A program made the translations under genes and the position numbers. Below, piece after piece: positions 35,383 to 44,252 of a stretch of DNA of 64,000 nucleotides. The stretch comes from Pseudomonas sp. GD04019. GTDB taxonomy: Bacteria > Pseudomonadota > Gammaproteobacteria > Pseudomonadales > Pseudomonadaceae. Below the pieces are notes generated by a model that worked only from the letters and a program-made list of their open reading frames with translations, was not told the origin of the DNA and searched no databases. The first letter of the stretch is position 1. The number at the start of each line of letters is the position of its first letter. The stretch is from contig NZ_JAOEEA010000009.1 of the NCBI RefSeq assembly GCF_029837695.1, positions 1 to 64,000 on the forward strand, written 5' to 3'.

Positions 35383-35793
35383 CTATTCGCTCCAGGGGTC
35401 ATAGCTACCCACGCTCCACAGCTGGCCCTCGAGGTCGCGACAGGTGAAGCCGCGGCCGCCGTATTCCTCGTCCTTGATCGGGATGAGGATCTCGCCGCCG
35501 GCGCGCTGCACCCGGTCGTACGCGCCGTCGACATCCTCCAGCACCAGGTAGATGCCCTGGGTATTGCCGCCGACCTGGCGCGGATCGCGCAGGTTGCCGG
35601 TGTAGTCGCCGTCGCGCAGCGTGCCGAGCATCAGCATGCCGTTGCCGTGCAGCAGCTGGGCGTGGTGGATGCTGCCGTCCTCGCCCGGCACGCGCAGCTG
35701 CTCGCGCAGGCCGAACACCTCGCCCAGCCAGGCGATGGCGGCCGCGGCGTCGCGGTACAGCACGCAGGGAATCAGGCTGGAACCCTTGTCCAT
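35383..35793 (-). CDS. VOC (glyoxalase/bleomycin-resistance fold) family protein
   Basis: 136 residues with one pair of beta-alpha-beta-beta-beta units: LIPCVLYRDAAAAIAWLGEV, SIHHAQLLHGNGMLMLG, TQGIYLVLEDVDGAYDRVQR and GRGFTCRDLEGQLWSVGSYD. This matches the PhnB/YdcJ-like single-domain VOC proteins, which work as dimers; the substrate is unknown. The start at 35793 (MDKGSSLIPC) has GAGGAG seven bases upstream; the frame is open further but without another good start. It is convergent with the GST gene. Confidence 0.85.
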   Translation of the reverse strand: MDKGSSLIPCVLYRDAAAAIAWLGEVFGLREQLRVPGEDGSIHHAQLLHGNGMLMLGTLRDGDYTGNLRDPRQVGGNTQGIYLVLEDVDGAYDRVQRAGGEILIPIKDEEYGGRGFTCRDLEGQLWSVGSYDPWSE

Positions 35794-35995
35794 GATCGTT
35801 CTCCTCGAGGGGGGTGCCGCGACAGTCAAGCAGGGTTGCCCGTACCGCGCCGCCGCCCGATCGCGCCAGCCGACGAACAGCCACCGGTGGGGCGGAAACC
35901 GCTCTGCAACAGGCGATAAAAAGCCGTGCGGCGCCATGCGGCGAACTACGCTTGAAACAAGAGCAAGCATCCTTGAGCAGCCAGGCCAGTCGATC

Positions 35996-38900
35996 ATGGG
36001 CGCACTTTGGCAATCGGACGCACCCCAGACTGCGCTCCCCGTGAGCGACCCGGAAGCGCTTTACACCCAGAATCCCCCACCGCGTCGACGCAAGCTGAAA
36101 ACCCTGCTCTGGATAGGCCTGTGCGGCGGCCTTGTGTTGCTCGGTGTGGCCGCCTACCGCGAGTTCGAGACCGCCTATTTCCAGGCCCGCCAGTTCAGCC
36201 AGTTGGCCAGCGAGCTGAGCTACAGCCTGCAGCCCGGCCCCAGCGAAGACATCGCCTTCCCCAGCGACGGGCCGTTCGACAAACGCCTGGGCTACGCCCA
36301 CCTGCCGCTGCTGCTGGAGCGCCTGCAACAGCGACACTTTCTGATCACCGCTCAGGCCCACCAATCTCCGGCCCTGCTGGCCTATGGAGAGCGCGGCTTC
36401 TTTCCGCCGTTCAGGGAAAAGGTCCAGGCCGGCCTGGCCATCAGCGACTGTCGTGGCGAGCCGCTGTATCTGTTCCACTACCCGCAGCAGTTGTATCCAA
36501 GCTTTGCCGACATCCCGCCGCTGGTGGTCAACAGCCTGCTGTTCATCGAGAACCGCCACCTGCTCGACCAGGACCAGCCGCGTGCCAACCCGGCGGTGGA
36601 CTGGCCGCGCTTCGCCAAGGCGGCGCTGTCGCAGGTGGGCAAGAGCTTCGCTATCCAGGAGCAGTCGGCCGGCGGCAGCACCCTGGCCACCCAGCTGGAG
36701 AAATACCGTCACTCGCCGGACGGCCTGACCCTGTCGGCCATGGAGAAGCTGCGCCAGATGATCTCCGCCAGCGTGCGCGCCTATCGCGCCGGGCCGGACA
36801 CCTTCGCCGCGCGCCAGCAGATAGTGCGCGACTACCTCAACAGCGTGCCGCTCTCCGCCGCCCCCGGCCACGGCGAGGTGCACGGCCTGGCCGATGGCCT
36901 GCGGGTGTGGTTCGGCGCCGACTTCGCGCGGGTCAACGCCCTGCTCGACCCGGCCCGCACGCCGGTGGCCAGCAGCGCCGAGCGTGGCCTGGCGCTACGC
37001 CAGGTGCTGGCACTGATGATCGCCCAGCGCCGCCCTTCCTATTACCTGGCCCAGGGCCGCAAGGAGTTGGAAGCGCTGACCGACAGCCACATCCGCGTGC
37101 TGGCCAATGGCGGCGTGATCAGCTGGGCACTGCGCGATGCGGCGCTGGCGCAGAAGCTGCGCTTCCGCGACCTGGAGCAGCACCCGGCGATCCAGCCGGT
37201 GCAGGGCAACAAGGGCATCAGCGTGGCCCGCTCGCGCCTGTCCAGCTTGCTCAACATGCCGCTGTACGACCTCGACCGTCTCGACCTCGCCGCCAGCAGC
37301 ACCCTCAACGGCACGCTGCAGGACCAGATCAGCGCCTACTTGCGCCGCCTGGCCGATCCCGAATTCGCCGGGCAAATCGGCCTCTACGGTGAGCGCCTGC
37401 TGTCGCCGGAAAAGACCGCCGACGTGCGCTACAGCTTCACCCTGTTCGAACGCAGCCCGGATGGCGCGCGGGTGCGGGTGCAGACCGACAGCACCGACCA
37501 GCCGTTCGACATCAACGAGGGCAGCAAGCTGGAGCTGGGCTCCACCGCCAAGCTGCGGGTGCTGACAACCTACCTGGAAGTGATCGCCGAGCTGCATGCC
37601 CGCTACGCCGGGCAGAGCCCCGAGGCGCTGCGCAAGATTGAGGTGGCACCGCAGGATCACCTGAGCCGCTGGATGCTCGACCAGCTGATCGCCAAACCCG
37701 AGCAGAACCTGCGCGACACCCTGGAGGCGGCGCTGGAGCGCAAGTACTCGGCCAGCCCCTACGAGACCTTCTTCACCGGCGGCGGCGCGCACACCTTCGG
37801 CAACTTCAAACGCGAGGACAACGCGCGCATCCCTACCCTGCGCGAGGCCCTGCGCGAGTCGATCAACCTGCCCTTCATCCGCCTGCTGCGCGACCTGGTG
37901 CGCTACAGCACCTACCACGGTGAGAGCAGCAGCGCCGCCCTGCTGCAGGACGACAAGCACCCGCTGCGCGAGGGCTACCTCAAGCGTTTCGCCGATCGCG
38001 AGGGCACCACCTTCCTTCTGCGCTTCTGGCGCAAGTACCAGGGCCAGAGCGCCCAGGAGCGCCTGGACACCTTCCTCGAGGGCCTGCGCCCCACCGCCGT
38101 GCGCCTGGCCGCCGTGCACCGCTACCTGATGCCGGAAGTGGACGAGGCGACTTTCTCCGCCTTCGTCCGCGCCCACGCCAACGTCAAGACCGAGAAACTG
38201 ACCGAGAAGAAGCTGCACAGCCTGTACCTGGACTACGGCCCCGGTGCCTGGAGCCTGCCTGACCAGGGCTACATCGCCCGCGTGCACCCGCTGGAGCTGT
38301 GGCTGCTGGGCTACCTGATCGAACAGCCACAGGCGACCTTCAAGGACGCCGTGGCGGCCAGCGCCGAGGAGCGCCAGGAGGTCTACGGCTGGCTGTTCAA
38401 GACCCGTCACAAGAGCGCCCGCGACAGCCGCATCCGCACTCTGCTGGAAGTCGAAGCATTCCTCGATATCCACCAGCGCTGGCAGCGCCTGGGCTACCCG
38501 TTCGAGCACCTGGTGCCGTCGTTGGCCACCGCCATCGGCAGCTCCGGCGACCGCCCGGCGGCGCTGGCCGAGCTGATGGGCATCATCCAGAACGACGGCA
38601 TTCGCCAGCCTAGCGTGCGTATCGACCGCCTGCATTTCGCGGCGGACACGCCCTACGAGACACTGCTGCAGCAGAACAGCCAGCGTGGCGAACGGGTATT
38701 GCCCTCGGAAGTGGCGGCGGCGCTACGCGGCGCCCTGTCCCAGGTGGTCGAGGCCGGCACCGCGCGGCGCCTGCATGGCAGCTTCCAACTGGCCGACGGC
38801 ACGCCGCTGGTGCTCGGCGGCAAGACCGGCACCGGCGACAACCGTATCGAGAGCACCACCCGCGGCGGTCATGTGCTCAGCTCACGGGCGATGAACCGCA

Positions 38901-39112
38901 CGGCGACCTTCGTCTTCTACTTGGGCCCGCGCCACTTCGGCACCCTCACCGCCTTCGTTCCGGGCCAGGCGGCGGAAGGCTTCCGCTTCACCTCGGCGCT
39001 GCCGGTGCAGGTGCTCAAGGGCATGGCGCCGATCCTCACGCCCTACCTGGCGCCAGCCAGCCACACCGGCTGCGGCCTGCCACCGGCCGCCGTGCAGGTG
39101 CGCCGGCTATAG
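35996..39112 (+). CDS. Bifunctional transglycosylase/transpeptidase penicillin-binding protein (atypical, 1038 aa)
   Basis: Large inner-membrane, periplasm-facing cell-wall synthase. A cytoplasmic Pro/Arg-rich tail and one membrane helix (about 36-55, LLWIGLCGGLVLLGVAAY) precede a GT51-like domain with catalytic E185 (LLFIENRHLLDQ) and GGSTLATQLEK. The transpeptidase has S516-T-A-K519, S622-I-N624 and K943-T-G-T946. The first GT51 motif departs from the usual EDxxFxxHxG, and the transpeptidase is expanded (about 300 residues between SxN and KTG). A similar 1038-residue transglycosylase-domain protein is my recollection of P. aeruginosa PA0788. The start at 35996 (MGALWQSDAP) is chosen from protein content; the ribosome site is poor. 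Confidence 0.85.
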   Translation: MGALWQSDAPQTALPVSDPEALYTQNPPPRRRKLKTLLWIGLCGGLVLLGVAAYREFETAYFQARQFSQLASELSYSLQPGPSEDIAFPSDGPFDKRLGYAHLPLLLERLQQRHFLITAQAHQSPALLAYGERGFFPPFREKVQAGLAISDCRGEPLYLFHYPQQLYPSFADIPPLVVNSLLFIENRHLLDQDQPRANPAVDWPRFAKAALSQVGKSFAIQEQSAGGSTLATQLEKYRHSPDGLTLSAMEKLRQMISASVRAYRAGPDTFAARQQIVRDYLNSVPLSAAPGHGEVHGLADGLRVWFGADFARVNALLDPARTPVASSAERGLALRQVLALMIAQRRPSYYLAQGRKELEALTDSHIRVLANGGVISWALRDAALAQKLRFRDLEQHPAIQPVQGNKGISVARSRLSSLLNMPLYDLDRLDLAASSTLNGTLQDQISAYLRRLADPEFAGQIGLYGERLLSPEKTADVRYSFTLFERSPDGARVRVQTDSTDQPFDINEGSKLELGSTAKLRVLTTYLEVIAELHARYAGQSPEALRKIEVAPQDHLSRWMLDQLIAKPEQNLRDTLEAALERKYSASPYETFFTGGGAHTFGNFKREDNARIPTLREALRESINLPFIRLLRDLVRYSTYHGESSSAALLQDDKHPLREGYLKRFADREGTTFLLRFWRKYQGQSAQERLDTFLEGLRPTAVRLAAVHRYLMPEVDEATFSAFVRAHANVKTEKLTEKKLHSLYLDYGPGAWSLPDQGYIARVHPLELWLLGYLIEQPQATFKDAVAASAEERQEVYGWLFKTRHKSARDSRIRTLLEVEAFLDIHQRWQRLGYPFEHLVPSLATAIGSSGDRPAALAELMGIIQNDGIRQPSVRIDRLHFAADTPYETLLQQNSQRGERVLPSEVAAALRGALSQVVEAGTARRLHGSFQLADGTPLVLGGKTGTGDNRIESTTRGGHVLSSRAMNRTATFVFYLGPRHFGTLTAFVPGQAAEGFRFTSALPVQVLKGMAPILTPYLAPASHTGCGLPPAAVQVRRL

Positions 39113-39114
39113 CC

Positions 39115-39612
39115 TCACTGCGGCAGGCACTGCTCGTTCAGGGTATGGGTTTCGCGCTCGCTGCAGTGGGCCAGCCCGGCCTCGCTGCACTCGCGGCCGA
39201 TCACCAGTTGTTCGCCTTCCAGCGCCCAGCTCGCCTCCGGCAGCTCGACGCGGGCCAGCTGCGCACAGCTGCTGGTGTCGTAGAAGGTCAGCTCGCCGCC
39301 GGAGCCACTAAAGCTCTGCACCAGCAGGCGCTGCTCGCCGGCATCCAGCAGCACCGCGTTGCGCAGCCAGATGCCGCCATCCACTTCGCAGGCCTTACCG
39401 CCCTGCACCGGACGAATGCGCAGGGGCGGCTCGGGGAAGCTGTCCACCTCGCCGTCCAGCTTGTAGTTGTCGAACTCGACGCGCATCCGCGCGCCGGCGC
39501 CGACGTACAGCGCGGGCGTCTGTGCCTGCACCGCCACGGCGCGGTAGCTACAGTCGGCCAGGGCCGGCGCAGCCACCAGCAAAGCCAGGGCCGACAGCAG
39601 GGTCTTCTTCAT
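39115..39612 (-). CDS. Periplasmic hypothetical protein
   Basis: 165 residues with a signal peptide (MKKTLLSALALLVAAPALA) followed at once by DCSYRAVAVQAQ. Six cysteines in the mature part (ADCSY, GKACEV, SSCAQL, GRECSEAGLAHCSER, EQCLPQ) suggest disulfides. No family is recognised. The ATG at 39612 has GAGGATTCAAGG before it. It is transcribed in the same direction as grxD, but a terminator separates the two. It is convergent with the penicillin-binding protein gene, with only 2 bp between stop codons. Confidence 0.75.
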   Translation of the reverse strand: MKKTLLSALALLVAAPALADCSYRAVAVQAQTPALYVGAGARMRVEFDNYKLDGEVDSFPEPPLRIRPVQGGKACEVDGGIWLRNAVLLDAGEQRLLVQSFSGSGGELTFYDTSSCAQLARVELPEASWALEGEQLVIGRECSEAGLAHCSERETHTLNEQCLPQ

Positions 39613-39631
39613 CCTTGAATCCTCGGGCACA

Positions 39632-39656
39632 AAAAAGCCGATGCGGTGGCATCGGC
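39632..39656 (-). terminator. grxD rho-independent terminator
   Basis: GCCGATGC and GCATCGGC pair around GGTG; on the minus strand the stem is followed by TTTTTTG. It ends grxD transcription 20 bp past its stop codon. Confidence 0.85.
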
Positions 39657-39675
39657 TTCGGGGGAACGACTCGGC

Positions 39676-40005
39676 TTACTCGGCCTTGGCCTTCTCGGCG
39701 GCGTCCTTGATCAGGGTCTGCAGCTCACCCTTCTCGAACATCTCGGTCATGATGTCGCTGCCGCCGACCAGCTCACCGGCCACCCACAGCTGCGGGAAGG
39801 TCGGCCAGTTGGCGTACTTGGGCAGGTTGGCGCGGATTTCCGGGTTCTGCAGGATGTCCACGTAGGCGAACTTCTCGCCACAGGCCATCACCACCTGCGC
39901 GGCGCGGGACGAGAAGCCGCACTGCGGTGCGTTCGGCGAGCCTTTCATGTACAGCAGGATGGTGTTGTTGGCGATCTGCTCTTTGATGGTATCGATAATA
40001 TCCAC
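39676..40005 (-). CDS. grxD: Monothiol glutaredoxin GrxD (Grx4)
   Basis: 109-residue CGFS-type glutaredoxin that carries a [2Fe-2S] cluster bridged with glutathione and helps in iron-sulfur assembly and iron sensing. The active site C29-G-F-S is in GSPNAPQCGFSSRAAQ; the glutathione-binding TFPQLWVAGELVGGSD follows. Length and sequence match enterobacterial and pseudomonad Grx4. The start ATG at 40005 has GAGGTGAGTC upstream. It is monocistronic with its own terminator. Confidence 0.96.
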   Translation of the reverse strand: MDIIDTIKEQIANNTILLYMKGSPNAPQCGFSSRAAQVVMACGEKFAYVDILQNPEIRANLPKYANWPTFPQLWVAGELVGGSDIMTEMFEKGELQTLIKDAAEKAKAE

Positions 40006-40170
40006 GACTCACCTCGTCTGAACTTCCCCGGACCAGCGCCGGGCGGGATGGCGCGATTGTAACCGAAAAACCCAGCAGCGGGCTCGGGGATGGCGCGGCA
40101 ACTCCCTGGCGAGCCGCTGGATGGCTAGACTGGATGGCAGGCGACGGCAGGAGTCGGGGGGGGCGATGCA

Positions 40171-40905
40171 GTGAAGTGGCTGATCAAGGCGATGGGCATG
40201 CTGTGCCTGTGCGGCTCCGCGCAGGGCACCCTCGCCGAGACCTTCGAGGTGGGCTTCTACGACTATCCGCCGATGATGATCGAGGACGGCAGGCGCGGCA
40301 TCTACCAGGACATCCTCGATGAACTGGCCAAGCTCACCGGCGACCGCTTCGACGTGCAGTACTACCCCTACCCGCGCATCGGTCTGCTGTTCAACGAGGG
40401 ACAGCTGGACCTCGAGCCGGGCGTCTATCCCGGCTGGGTGCAGAGCCAACCGGTGCCGGGGCTGTTCTCCGCGCCCTTCGGCAAGGTGGTCGACGTGCTG
40501 GTGTTCACCCCACACAAGACTTTCGCAGTGAAGCGGCCGGAGGACCTGCGCGGCAAATCGGTGGGCATGGTGCGCGGCTACGCCTACCCGGAGCTGGCAG
40601 AGCTGGTCGCCTCGGGGCAGATCGACCGGCGCAATGGTCTGAACGAACAGCAGTTGCTGGGGATGCTGGCCAAATCGCGCTTCGATCAGATCATCGTCAA
40701 CAAGGCCATCGCCCAGTACCACATGCGCGAAGAGCCGGAGTATCGCCGACTCGAGATCGGCGATGTGATCAGCTCATACGACGTGAGCATGCGCGTTCAT
40801 CCCAAACATGCGGCCTGGCTGGACAAGCTGGACGCGGCGATCGTCCAGCTCAAGCAGCAAGGCATCATCGACGAGATCTACGCCCGCTACGGCGTGCATC
40901 TCTGA
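40171..40905 (+). CDS. Periplasmic solute-binding protein, family 3-like
   Basis: 244 residues with a signal peptide (KWLIKAMGMLCLCGSAQGTLA) and the two-lobe SBP family 3 fold: ETFEVGFYDYPPMMIEDGRR opens lobe 1, DLRGKSVGMVRGYAYPEL marks the hinge, and QLKQQGIIDEIYARYG is the usual C-terminal helix. No transporter genes adjoin it, so it may be an orphan receptor or signalling protein rather than part of a complete uptake system. The start is GTG at 40171 with GGAGTCGG about 12 bases upstream; no in-frame ATG fits. Confidence 0.85.
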   Translation: MKWLIKAMGMLCLCGSAQGTLAETFEVGFYDYPPMMIEDGRRGIYQDILDELAKLTGDRFDVQYYPYPRIGLLFNEGQLDLEPGVYPGWVQSQPVPGLFSAPFGKVVDVLVFTPHKTFAVKRPEDLRGKSVGMVRGYAYPELAELVASGQIDRRNGLNEQQLLGMLAKSRFDQIIVNKAIAQYHMREEPEYRRLEIGDVISSYDVSMRVHPKHAAWLDKLDAAIVQLKQQGIIDEIYARYGVHL

Positions 40906-40909
40906 AGCG

Positions 40910-43015
40910 CTAGGCAGCTTCCACCCGCACCGGCACCCCATTCAACGCCGCGTTGCCGGACACCGCGTCCAGCTGGCGATCATCGGTCAGGTCATTGGCG
41001 CTGGCGCCCGGCTGGGCACTGGCGATGCCCATCTGCACGCCAGGGCGGGCATGGCCCCAGCCGTGCGGCAGGCTGACCACGCCGGGCATCATTTCGTCGC
41101 TGGCCACGGCCTCCACCTCGATCTCGCCGACCCGCGACTGCACGCGCACCCGCTGACCGTCGGCCAGGCCACGGCCGGCCATATCCTGCGGGTGCATCAG
41201 CAGCTGATGGCGCGGCTTGCCCTTCACCAGGCGTTGGTAGTTGTGCATCCAGGAGTTGTTGCTGCGCACATGGCGACGGCCGATCAGCACCAGCTCGCCC
41301 TCGGCCGGCAGCGGCTGGGCGGCGAAGCGCGCCAGGTCCGCGACCAGCAGCTCGGGCGCGGCCTCGATGGCCTTCGATTCGGTCTTCAGCCGCGCCGCCA
41401 GGTTCGGCTGCAGCGGGCCCAGGTCGATGCCGTGCGGCGCCTCGCGCAGCGCCGCCAGGCTGAGCTTGTGCTCGGACTTGTCGCCGTAGGGACCGAAACG
41501 CAGGCCCATGTCGATCATCTGCGCCGGCGGCATGCTCGGCTTGAGGTGGGTGCCGTTCTTCGCGGCGAAGGCCTTGGCCAGGCCGACGAAGATTTCCCAG
41601 TCATCCAGCGCGCCTTCCGGCTTGGCCAGCACCGGTTCGTTGAAGCGGGTGACGTTGCGCACGGCAAACAGGTTGAAGGTGGTGTCGTAGTGATCGTGTT
41701 CCAGCGGCGCGGTGGGCGGCAGGATCAGGTCGGCGTGGCGGGTGGTCTCGTTGATATAGAGGTCCACCGAAACCATGAAGTCCAGGCCATCCAGCGCCTG
41801 CTCCAGCTGACGGCCGTTGGGCGTCGACAGCACCGGGTTGCCGGCCACCGTGACCAGCGCGCGAATCTGCCCCTCGCCGGGGGTGAGCATCTCCTCGGCC
41901 AACGCCGCCACCGGCAGCTCGCCGCCGTATTCCGGCAGGCCGGAAACGCGGCTCTGCCAGACGTTGAAGTGGCCGCCAGAGGTGGTTGCCACCAGGTCCA
42001 GCGCCGGGCTGGTGCACAGCGCGCCGCCGACCCGGTCGAGGTTGCCGGTGACCAGGTTGATCAGCTGGATCAGCCAGTGGCACAGGCTGCCGAAGGCCTG
42101 GGTCGATACGCCCATGCGCCCGTAGCACACCGCCGAATCGGCGGCGGCAAAGTCACGGGCCAGTTGGCGGATGTCCTGCGCCGGCACGCCGCAGCGGCCA
42201 CTCATGGCTTCGGCCGTGAATGGCGCGATAGCCTCCTTCACCTGCTCCAGGCCATTGACCGGCAGCGCGCTGGCGCGGGTCAGGCCCTCGGCGAACAGGG
42301 TGTTGAGCAAACCGAGTAGCAGCGCCGCGTCGTTGCCCGGGCGCACGAACAGGTGCTGGTCGGCCATCGCCGCCGTCTCGCTGCGCCGTGGGTCGACCAC
42401 CACCAGCTTGCCGCCGCGGGCCTTGAGCGCCTTGAGGCGTTTCTCCACGTCCGGCACGGTCATGATGCTGCCGTTGGAGGCCAGCGGGTTGCCACCGAGG
42501 ATCAGCATGAACTGGGTGTGGTCGATGTCCGGGATCGGCAGCAGCAGGCCGTGGCCGTACATCAGGTAGCTGGTCAGGTGGTGCGGCAACTGGTCCACCG
42601 AGGTGGCGGAGAAGCGGTTGCGCGTCTTCAGCTGGCCGAGGAAGTAGTTGCTGTGGGTCATCAGTCCGTAGTTGTGCACGCTGGGGTTGCCCTGGTACAC
42701 GGCCACGGCGTTCTTGCCGTGCGCGGCCTGGATCGCCGCGAAGCGCTCGGCGACCAGCTCGAAGGCTGCGTCCCAGCCGATGGGCTGCCACTGGCCGGCG
42801 ACTTTGTGCAGCGGCTGGCGCACCCGGTCCGGGTCGTTCTGGATGTCTTGCAGCGCCACCGCTTTCGGGCAGATATGGCCACGGCTGAAGCTGTCCTGGG
42901 CGTCGCCCTTGATCGACAGGATATGGCGGCCGTCGTCGCGGTCTTCGGTTTCGATGGTCAGGCCGCAGATGGCCTCACACAGGTGACAGGCACGGTGATG
43001 GAGGGTCTTGGTCAT
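40910..43015 (-). CDS. Molybdopterin-dependent oxidoreductase (formate dehydrogenase/DMSO reductase family)
   Basis: 701-residue cytoplasmic Mo-bis-MGD enzyme without Tat signal. The N terminus carries [4Fe-4S] ligands C10, C13, C17 (CHLCEAIC) and C49 (GHICPKA). Catalytic core: ILGGNPLASNGSIMTVPDVE, KLVVVDPRRSETAAMADQH and the C-terminal cap DGQRVRVQSRVGEIEVEAVA with LPHGWGHARPG, typical of molydopterin dinucleotide-binding domains. No partner subunit is adjacent, and its substrate is unknown. AGAGG precedes the ATG at 43015. An inverted repeat around ACCGGT lies just upstream. It is convergent with the solute-binding gene (stop codons 4 bp apart). Confidence 0.88.
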   Translation of the reverse strand: MTKTLHHRACHLCEAICGLTIETEDRDDGRHILSIKGDAQDSFSRGHICPKAVALQDIQNDPDRVRQPLHKVAGQWQPIGWDAAFELVAERFAAIQAAHGKNAVAVYQGNPSVHNYGLMTHSNYFLGQLKTRNRFSATSVDQLPHHLTSYLMYGHGLLLPIPDIDHTQFMLILGGNPLASNGSIMTVPDVEKRLKALKARGGKLVVVDPRRSETAAMADQHLFVRPGNDAALLLGLLNTLFAEGLTRASALPVNGLEQVKEAIAPFTAEAMSGRCGVPAQDIRQLARDFAAADSAVCYGRMGVSTQAFGSLCHWLIQLINLVTGNLDRVGGALCTSPALDLVATTSGGHFNVWQSRVSGLPEYGGELPVAALAEEMLTPGEGQIRALVTVAGNPVLSTPNGRQLEQALDGLDFMVSVDLYINETTRHADLILPPTAPLEHDHYDTTFNLFAVRNVTRFNEPVLAKPEGALDDWEIFVGLAKAFAAKNGTHLKPSMPPAQMIDMGLRFGPYGDKSEHKLSLAALREAPHGIDLGPLQPNLAARLKTESKAIEAAPELLVADLARFAAQPLPAEGELVLIGRRHVRSNNSWMHNYQRLVKGKPRHQLLMHPQDMAGRGLADGQRVRVQSRVGEIEVEAVASDEMMPGVVSLPHGWGHARPGVQMGIASAQPGASANDLTDDRQLDAVSGNAALNGVPVRVEAA

Positions 43016-43040
43016 GGCCTAGCCTCTATTGTTCTGATCG

Positions 43041-43053
43041 AGACGACCGGTCT
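43041..43053 (-). promoter_or_regulatory. Inverted repeat in front of the molybdopterin oxidoreductase gene
   Basis: AGAC-GACCG-GTCT, 26-38 bp upstream of the start codon, contains the palindromic core GACCGGTC. TetR-family regulators of oxidoreductase genes often use AGACCGGTC-type operators. No regulator gene is next to it, so the assignment is tentative. Confidence 0.3.
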
Positions 43054-43331
43054 AGTCGCATGAGCCTGACTATGGCGGCTGCAGACTGGCTTGGCCAGGG
43101 TTCTCAGCCTCATGAATCGACGAGCATCATGGTCGCCGATTCCGCCCCGGCCGAGCGGCCGATACATCCGGAAAACCTGCCAACCGGGGCTTATTTGCTC
43201 CAGTGCGTCCTTTCCTTATAAGATCGCGCCTCCCCCATTTGTCGCCCTCTCGCGGCTCCAGCCGTTGTGTGGGCTGCTTTTCCCCTGAAAAACGGGGCCG
43301 CGACAGTTGTCGAATTAAGGTAGTGAACAAG

Positions 43332-44252
43332 ATGAGCGCCAGGCACTTTCTCTCGTTGATGGACTTCAGCCCGCAGGAACTGAGCGGCCTGATTCGTCGA
43401 GCCATCGAGCTGAAGGACCTGCGCCAGCGCGGCGTGCTGTTCGAGCCGCTGAAGAGCCGGGTGCTGGGCATGATCTTCGAGAAGGCCTCCACCCGTACCC
43501 GCCTGTCCTTCGAAGCCGGCATGATCCAGCTCGGTGGCCAGGCCATCTTCCTCTCCCCGCGTGACACCCAGCTGGGCCGCGGCGAGCCGATCGGCGACAC
43601 CGCCATCGTCATGTCCAGCATGCTCGACGTGGTGATGATCCGTACCTACGCCCACAGCAACCTCACCGAGTTCGCCGCGCACAGCAGCGTGCCGGTGATC
43701 AACGGCCTGTCCGACGACCTGCACCCCTGCCAGCTGCTGGCCGACATGCAGACCTTCGAAGAAGCCCGCGGCAGCATCAAGGGCAAGACCGTGGCCTGGG
43801 TCGGCGACGGCAACAATATGTGCAACACCTACCTGGAAGCAGCCGTGCAGTTCGACTTCCAGCTGCGCATTGCCTGCCCTGAGGGCTATGAGCCGAAGGC
43901 CGAGTTCCTTGCCGCCGCCGGCGACCGCGTGCGCATCGTCCGCGACCCGAAGGAAGCGGTGGCCGGCGCCCACCTGGTCAGCACCGACGTGTGGACCTCG
44001 ATGGGTCAGGAAGAGGAAAGCGCCAAGCGCCTCAAGCTGTTCGCCCCCTACCAGGTCAACCGCGCCCTGCTAGATGCCGCCGACCCGAGCGTGATCTTCC
44101 TGCACTGCCTGCCCGCCCACCGTGGCGAGGAGATCAGTGAAGACCTGCTCGACGATCCGCGCTCGCTGGCCTGGCAGCAGGCCGAGAACCGCCTGCACGC
44201 GCAGAAGGCGCTGATGGAAATGCTGGTCGCACCGGGTTGCCGTCCGGCATGA
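43332..44252 (+). CDS. argF: Ornithine carbamoyltransferase ArgF (anabolic)
   Basis: Makes citrulline from ornithine and carbamoyl phosphate in arginine synthesis. 306 residues, close to P. aeruginosa ArgF. Carbamoyl-phosphate site [14 protein letters not shown] (STRTR), [11 protein letters not shown], the ornithine site [10 protein letters not shown] and catalytic [11 protein letters not shown] are all present. The ATG at 43332 is preceded by AAGGTAGTGAACAAG; a longer frame upstream is not protein-like. TGTCG half-site-like sequences near 43241 and 43307 could be ArgR contacts but are not convincing. It overlaps the following ATPase gene by ATGA. Confidence 0.96.
   Translation: MSARHFLSLMDFSPQELSGLIRRAIELKDLRQRGVLFEPLKSRVLGMIFEKASTRTRLSFEAGMIQLGGQAIFLSPRDTQLGRGEPIGDTAIVMSSMLDVVMIRTYAHSNLTEFAAHSSVPVINGLSDDLHPCQLLADMQTFEEARGSIKGKTVAWVGDGNNMCNTYLEAAVQFDFQLRIACPEGYEPKAEFLAAAGDRVRIVRDPKEAVAGAHLVSTDVWTSMGQEEESAKRLKLFAPYQVNRALLDAADPSVIFLHCLPAHRGEEISEDLLDDPRSLAWQQAENRLHAQKALMEMLVAPGCRPA

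Noticed and set aside
35621..35995. N-terminal extension of the penicillin-binding protein to 35621
   Set aside because: The extension runs antisense through the VOC gene and has no protein-like content; the membrane-anchor layout starts properly at 35996.
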